47,177 bases of DNA, taken from the NCBI GenBank assembly GCA_030430845.1, contig JAUIKE010000049.1, forward strand, positions 1 through 47,177, given 5' to 3'. This DNA comes from Bacteroidia bacterium (lineage in GTDB: Bacteria > Bacteroidota > Bacteroidia > Chitinophagales > Saprospiraceae). A model generated the notes under the pieces. The model was not told where the DNA came from and did not search any database. It saw only the letters and a list, made by a program, of their open reading frames with translations. Every line of letters begins with the position of its first letter. The first letter of the stretch is position 1. Shown one piece after another: positions 43,548 to 47,177 of the stretch. Made by a program: the position numbers and the translations under genes.

Positions 43548-44915
43548 CTACTGCCAGGGCAAAGTGATCACCCTTTGTCCGACCACGAAGCCCAAATCAA
43601 GGCCTGCATCTGAGTCAGAAGCAAAATGGACACCAAGCGGAATCCGGCTATAGGCATTTTCCAAAGCCATTTCTCTGAAGGAAGAAAAGGTCCGGGGAGT
43701 ACCTCTAAATTCTGTTCGGCCCTCATGGCTGCGATCCGTAAAAGTATATTCCCTGCCAAATAGTTCGCTCAATACAACCGAAGTCGCTGCTCCGAAGCTA
43801 GCATGTCCGGAAGGATAGGCCGGAAAATTAGGGGTATAATAGCCTCCTGAGCCATCGGGGCACATGACGGTATTCCAGTCCTCATCGTCCTGAAACTCCC
43901 GGATATAATCAATAGGGCGGAGATAATTATATCTATATTTTTCACGCCAGCATTTGATCCCGGCATCCGACAAAGCCATTCCGACCTTAGCATAAGCCAC
44001 CACTGTTTCTAATAGATTCAGCCGTTCGATCCCTATAAGCTGATTGGTGACACTCACCCATCGGCCGGCCGGGGTAAAAGTCAGTATGGGGCAATCGTCG
44101 CTCCAGAATTCTGCGATCCACAGATCCTCTTGTCGACCACCGGCTTTAATTTCATTCACCAAAACGCGAACTTGCATGGCCTCCTCATATAATTGCGAGC
44201 CTGCGTTGGTGTTAAAGGACGGCGGCGGCGGAACCTGATCCGATTCAAGGGCTGCAAAGGTCCGCACCTTTCCCCAGTGAGGAAGTAATGCCGGCAGAAA
44301 ATCAGGATAGGTCGGCTCCCAGAATTCCGGCCCGGATTGGGGTTGGAAATTCGGGTCGGTATTCTTCAAATACGCTTCGTGCCCCCACTCATCCAATGTT
44401 GACCACTCGTAAATGGTCTCTGCCACATACTGCCCGTAGGCTGCTGAACGCTGGTATACATCCGGTGAAACAGAAGCCTGCAATTTGGAACGCAAGGCAT
44501 TGCCGATGTCCAGCATCCTGAATTGCTGTTCGGCCGGCGCTACCGGAAAAAATAGCTCGAAGGCTTTTTCGTAGGCGGCATTTACAGCTACTTCCCAGTC
44601 ATATTCCAGGCCATATTCTACCTGATTCAAACTCAAACCCGGAAAATACCCTGAAAAACTGCGATATTTCCCGCCACTTCCCTGAACAACAGCTTCGTAA
44701 GCAATTAAATTGATATAACCGTGATTACGGGCCGATACCGGTGGTCGATATCCTGGACTAAATCGTTCCAACTCTAAAAACAATTGGTTCCAGGTCAGGG
44801 GAACACTGTGAGCATAGTCAGAGGCCGGATTGCTTTGAATAACAACAACTTCGTCCTTCTGGCAAGAGTTAAAAAATAAAATAAACATCAAAAAGGGTAA
44901 AACAACTTTTTTCAT
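43548..44915 (-). CDS. PAP2/vanadium-haloperoxidase-like lipoprotein, copy 2
   Basis: 455 residues, same length as copy 1 and nearly colinear with no visible indels. Lipoprotein signal MKKVVLPFLMFILFFNSC. The same active-site pattern is kept: 'KYRYNYLRPIDYIRE', 'YPSGHASFGAATSVVLSELF' and 'AYSRIPLGVHFASDSDAG'. Substitutions are scattered (for example CL to YL after KYRYN), so the duplication is not brand new, but both copies look functional. The intergenic segment before the ATG is also conserved with copy 1 (ATAATTTGAAGTTAAA shared). It follows coiled-coil lipoprotein copy 2 and ends in a strong palindrome. Confidence 0.85.
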   Translation of the reverse strand: MKKVVLPFLMFILFFNSCQKDEVVVIQSNPASDYAHSVPLTWNQLFLELERFSPGYRPPVSARNHGYINLIAYEAVVQGSGGKYRSFSGYFPGLSLNQVEYGLEYDWEVAVNAAYEKAFELFFPVAPAEQQFRMLDIGNALRSKLQASVSPDVYQRSAAYGQYVAETIYEWSTLDEWGHEAYLKNTDPNFQPQSGPEFWEPTYPDFLPALLPHWGKVRTFAALESDQVPPPPSFNTNAGSQLYEEAMQVRVLVNEIKAGGRQEDLWIAEFWSDDCPILTFTPAGRWVSVTNQLIGIERLNLLETVVAYAKVGMALSDAGIKCWREKYRYNYLRPIDYIREFQDDEDWNTVMCPDGSGGYYTPNFPAYPSGHASFGAATSVVLSELFGREYTFTDRSHEGRTEFRGTPRTFSSFREMALENAYSRIPLGVHFASDSDAGLDLGFVVGQRVITLPWQ

Positions 44916-44966
44916 GGAATGATAATTTGAAGTTAAATAAATGGGGGGAGGATTGATATACGTATG

Positions 44967-45001
44967 GGCTGTTTCATTTACCTCAGGCGGATGAGACAGC
45001 C
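44967..45001. repeat. REP-like palindromic element, copy between lipoprotein copy 2 and PAP2 copy 2
   Basis: A 35-nt imperfect palindrome, 29 of 35 bases identical to 26396-26430. The right half GGCGGATGAGACAGCC is exactly shared, while the left arm has drifted. It lies within the 95-nt gap between two same-strand genes, so it could act as an attenuator or RNA-stability element. Confidence 0.55.
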
Positions 45002-45010
45002 CTCAGATGT

Positions 45011-45499
45011 TTAATCGCAAGACGCTTCCAGCATGGTCTCATAAACAGACTTGATTTTGGCATGCTCTTCTTCACCTTTCTCCTTATAAATTTGCTCGAA
45101 AACTACCATTTTACGAATTTCAAGGACCTCTAATTCCTGCTTTAAGGCTGTAATTTGCCGGGTTAAGTCCAGGTCCATATTTTCGGTAAATTCCAGAGTG
45201 GATTTAAGTTCCTGATCCAGGCCTTCATATGATTGAAACATACGGATAAGATTAGCATTCCTTACCTTAAGCATATTGGCTTTTTCTTTAGCGGGCATAT
45301 CGGGAGGAAGTTTCTCGTCTAGCATCTGATTAACCTGATCCCATTGGCCTGAGATGCTGTCCCTTATGCCACTTAGCCTACAGTTGAGTAAAAGTTCTTG
45401 TTGAGAGAGTTCTGCTAAAGCTTTTGTTTCGTCCATTGGTTGGCTACAGGCACTCACTCCTACTACAAGAAGTGAAAGAAAATAGAAAATTGACTTCAT
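45011..45499 (-). CDS. Coiled-coil lipoprotein of unknown function, copy 2
   Basis: A 162-residue paralogue of the protein at 42383-42871: lipoprotein signal ending VSACS, the conserved blocks 'SISGQWDQVNQMLDEKLP' and 'KANMLKVRNANLIRMFQSY', and the same heptad-rich C-terminal helix. The ATG at 45499 is preferred; a TTG one codon upstream is also in frame. The first Cys after the lipobox and the C-terminal Cys are conserved between copies. It heads the copy 2 pair. The half-site TTGTCCG at 45572-45578 is about 73 nt upstream. Confidence 0.75.
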   Translation of the reverse strand: MKSIFYFLSLLVVGVSACSQPMDETKALAELSQQELLLNCRLSGIRDSISGQWDQVNQMLDEKLPPDMPAKEKANMLKVRNANLIRMFQSYEGLDQELKSTLEFTENMDLDLTRQITALKQELEVLEIRKMVVFEQIYKEKGEEEHAKIKSVYETMLEASCD

Positions 45500-45502
45500 C
45501 AA

Positions 45503-46142
45503 GATGTTTTTAGAGTACGTAAGGTATAGGCTTGCTTTCGGCTGCTGCCGTAAACAAACACATAATTAAACTTGTCCGCTTTTTTATGTAAAAAATCAGT
45601 GAACTAAAAACACAACTCCTAATACAACGACCTGGCAGGGCCCCCACTGTTGTACATTGGAGCATACTATTGAGTAAGGTTATAGACTGCGTTAGGCTAA
45701 AAATACACCAGTAAGGCTTTTATCTACAATACTTAAAGCCTGGGCGCATTTTCCTCCTTCTCTCTATCCCTTCCTCAAATTCTCTTAAAGTAGATCAGGT
45801 GCTTTTAATTCAGAATCTTATACCACTACTAGAGCTTTCTACGAAATGAATATTTTCGCTGAGCGCCAAAAGTTGTAAAAGTTTTGTTATATAGTATCGA
45901 GAGGTCAAATTGAGTTTCCAAAAATATCAGATTGTTTCTTTTTCTATGAAAAATGTGCCGATGATCATCCGCCAAATTCCATGTTTACAAGCTGTGGAAA
46001 CCTTAAATATAATTTTTGCAAATATAAAGTGATTTTTTTTGCCGCGAAAGGCCTCCCTTAATTTTTAATAAATTTTATTTTCAAATGGCGTCTTTTCATA
46101 AACTTTTCCCTATATTTTTTTTCGAAACATAAACACTACTTT
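45503..46142. other. 640-nt gap without a convincing gene
   Basis: No open frame with protein-like composition was seen on either strand. It contains the TTGTCCG half-site (45572-45578), a weak hairpin pairing TACAAC (45623-45628) with GTTGTA (45649-45654) around a GC-rich centre, and an AT-rich stretch (about 46000-46140) that should hold the LysR promoter. A small RNA is possible but unsupported. Confidence 0.5.
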
Positions 46143-47051
46143 ATGAACTACACTTTACACCAATTGCGAATTTTCGTAAAAGTATGTGAAGTTCAAAGCA
46201 TTACGAAGGCTTCCGAGGCGCTCTTTCTAACTCAGCCAGCTGTCTCCATCCAGCTAAAAAAGCTTCAGGATGAATTCGAAATCCCCTTAACGGAAGTGAT
46301 AGGAAGGCAATTATACGTCACGGATTTTGGGAAACAAATATGGCAGCTTGCAGTGGATATTTTAGAAAAAGTAGATAAAATTGAAGCGGCTACCGATCAA
46401 TACAAAGGCATCCTGACCGGCCACCTCAAAATCGCCTCGGCTTCTACCGGCAAGTATGTCATCCCCTATTTCCTGACCGACTTCTTGCGTACCTATCCAG
46501 GGGTAACGATCTCTATTGATGTGACCAATAAAACGAAGGTGGTGGAAAGCTTGCAGGAAAACTCCATTGATTTTGCCATGGTTTCAGTGGTTCCTAAAAA
46601 TCTCTCCTTAGAATGTGTCCCCCTGATCAAAAATGAACTTCATCTGGTCGCTGCTACCAACTATCCCAACCTTCCCAAAAGGATGTCTGCCAAAAAGCTT
46701 GGCGAGCATACCCTCATTTTCCGCGAAGAGGGCTCTGCTACCCGGGCGGCTATGAAGACCTTCCTCAACCAAAACCAGGTTCAGGTAAGAAGGTCCATGC
46801 AACTGACCTCCAATGAAGCGGTCAAGCAAGCCGTTCGGGCCGGCCTGGGCCTGTCCATCATGCCTCTGATCGGTATCCGAAGCGAACTGCTGCTCGACAA
46901 TTTGAAAATTGTACCCATGAAAAAACTGCCCATCATCACACAATGGAATCTCGCTTATGGAGTGGGAAAAAAATTATCTCCGGCCGGAAAGGCATTGATA
47001 GATTATATTCAAGAGCATAAAGAAGCAATTAGTAAAGTCCATTTTGAGTGA
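46143..47051 (+). CDS. LysR-family transcriptional regulator
   Basis: A 302-residue protein of standard length. The N-terminal winged helix-turn-helix 'MNYTLHQLRIFVKVCEVQSI' to 'SIQLKKLQDEFEIPLTEVIG' is characteristic, with linker helix 'LAVDILEKVDKIEAATDQYK'. The effector domain follows ('GHLKIASASTGKYVIPYFLT' to 'KPAGKALIDYI'-like end). The SASTGKYVIPYFL start of the effector domain resembles CbbR/CysB-type regulators. The ligand and target genes are unknown: the nearest divergent gene is 640 nt away and the next gene lies beyond the window, so the usual divergent-target rule cannot be applied. Confidence 0.93.
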   Translation: MNYTLHQLRIFVKVCEVQSITKASEALFLTQPAVSIQLKKLQDEFEIPLTEVIGRQLYVTDFGKQIWQLAVDILEKVDKIEAATDQYKGILTGHLKIASASTGKYVIPYFLTDFLRTYPGVTISIDVTNKTKVVESLQENSIDFAMVSVVPKNLSLECVPLIKNELHLVAATNYPNLPKRMSAKKLGEHTLIFREEGSATRAAMKTFLNQNQVQVRRSMQLTSNEAVKQAVRAGLGLSIMPLIGIRSELLLDNLKIVPMKKLPIITQWNLAYGVGKKLSPAGKALIDYIQEHKEAISKVHFE

Positions 47052-47177
47052 ACATGAGTCATCTTACCTTAGAGGGGCCAAATAAAGGTAGTTTTGAAAA
47101 GAGGATGTAGAAAAAACGACTATTCAACTAAACTTTGATTTTCAATTAGTTGTCCGTTGTTCGTTGTCCGTTTAATC

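Noticed and set aside
45623..45654. Hairpin with GC-rich centre in the long gap, considered as a small RNA
   Set aside because: Only six base pairs at the ends, no terminator or promoter match around it.
1..47177. tRNA, rRNA, CRISPR arrays, insertion sequences, integrase or att sites
   Set aside because: Looked for by eye in intergenic regions; no cloverleaf, spaced repeat array, transposase or integrase motif was seen.

Overview
The window looks like the chromosome of a Bacteroidota bacterium, most likely of the Saprospiria (Lewinella/Haliscomenobacter-like). Clues are the hybrid two-component systems fused to AraC domains, very large HYR-repeat proteins ending in type IX secretion (T9SS) sorting domains, a few promoters matching the Bacteroidota TTG-N18/20-TAnnTTTG consensus, and weak or absent Shine-Dalgarno sequences. 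The genus cannot be fixed from sequence reading alone. No rRNA, tRNA, CRISPR array, transposase or phage gene was found.

Layout. 1-7068: a truncated HmuY-like secreted protein diverges from an Omp85/BamA-type outer membrane protein; then, all on the minus strand, a FemAB/GNAT-like transferase, an O-methyltransferase, a MarC membrane protein, a TauE/SafE permease and methylmalonyl-CoA epimerase. Long perfect palindromes separate several of these. 7264-26384: the most distinctive part, two consecutive modules on the plus strand, each a full-length hybrid histidine kinase/response regulator/AraC protein followed by a giant secreted protein (1752 and 1422 aa). Both giants end in T9SS sorting domains whose last 53 nucleotides are almost identical. 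The second module also carries a methyltransferase-like protein without a recognisable SAM-binding loop. 26432-34285 (minus): an RND/MMPL exporter, an SGNH hydrolase and a DUF4143 ATPase, then a surface-polysaccharide operon (cysQ, O-antigen ligase, small protein, glycosyltransferase 2). 34427-40846: galE, a LysE exporter, a serine hydrolase lipoprotein, a remnant GxxExxY gene, a MarR regulator, uvrC and a small unknown gene. 40956-45499: two copies of a pair (coiled-coil lipoprotein plus PAP2/vanadium-haloperoxidase-like lipoprotein) flanking an Rrf2 regulator with three cysteines. 46143-47051: a LysR regulator.

How the parts may work together. The twin modules look like sensor/regulator plus surface-adhesin units in which the regulator may control its neighbour, without the SusC/SusD genes that usually accompany such regulators. 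The Rrf2 gene has a 16-bp palindrome over its own -33 promoter element, and related sequence lies upstream of the adjacent lipoprotein gene, suggesting a local regulon. The cysQ-to-glycosyltransferase operon and divergent galE fit lipopolysaccharide or glycan synthesis.

Main limits: all domain calls are by eye, protein starts in this phylum are often ambiguous, and the promoters and operators are sequence matches only.
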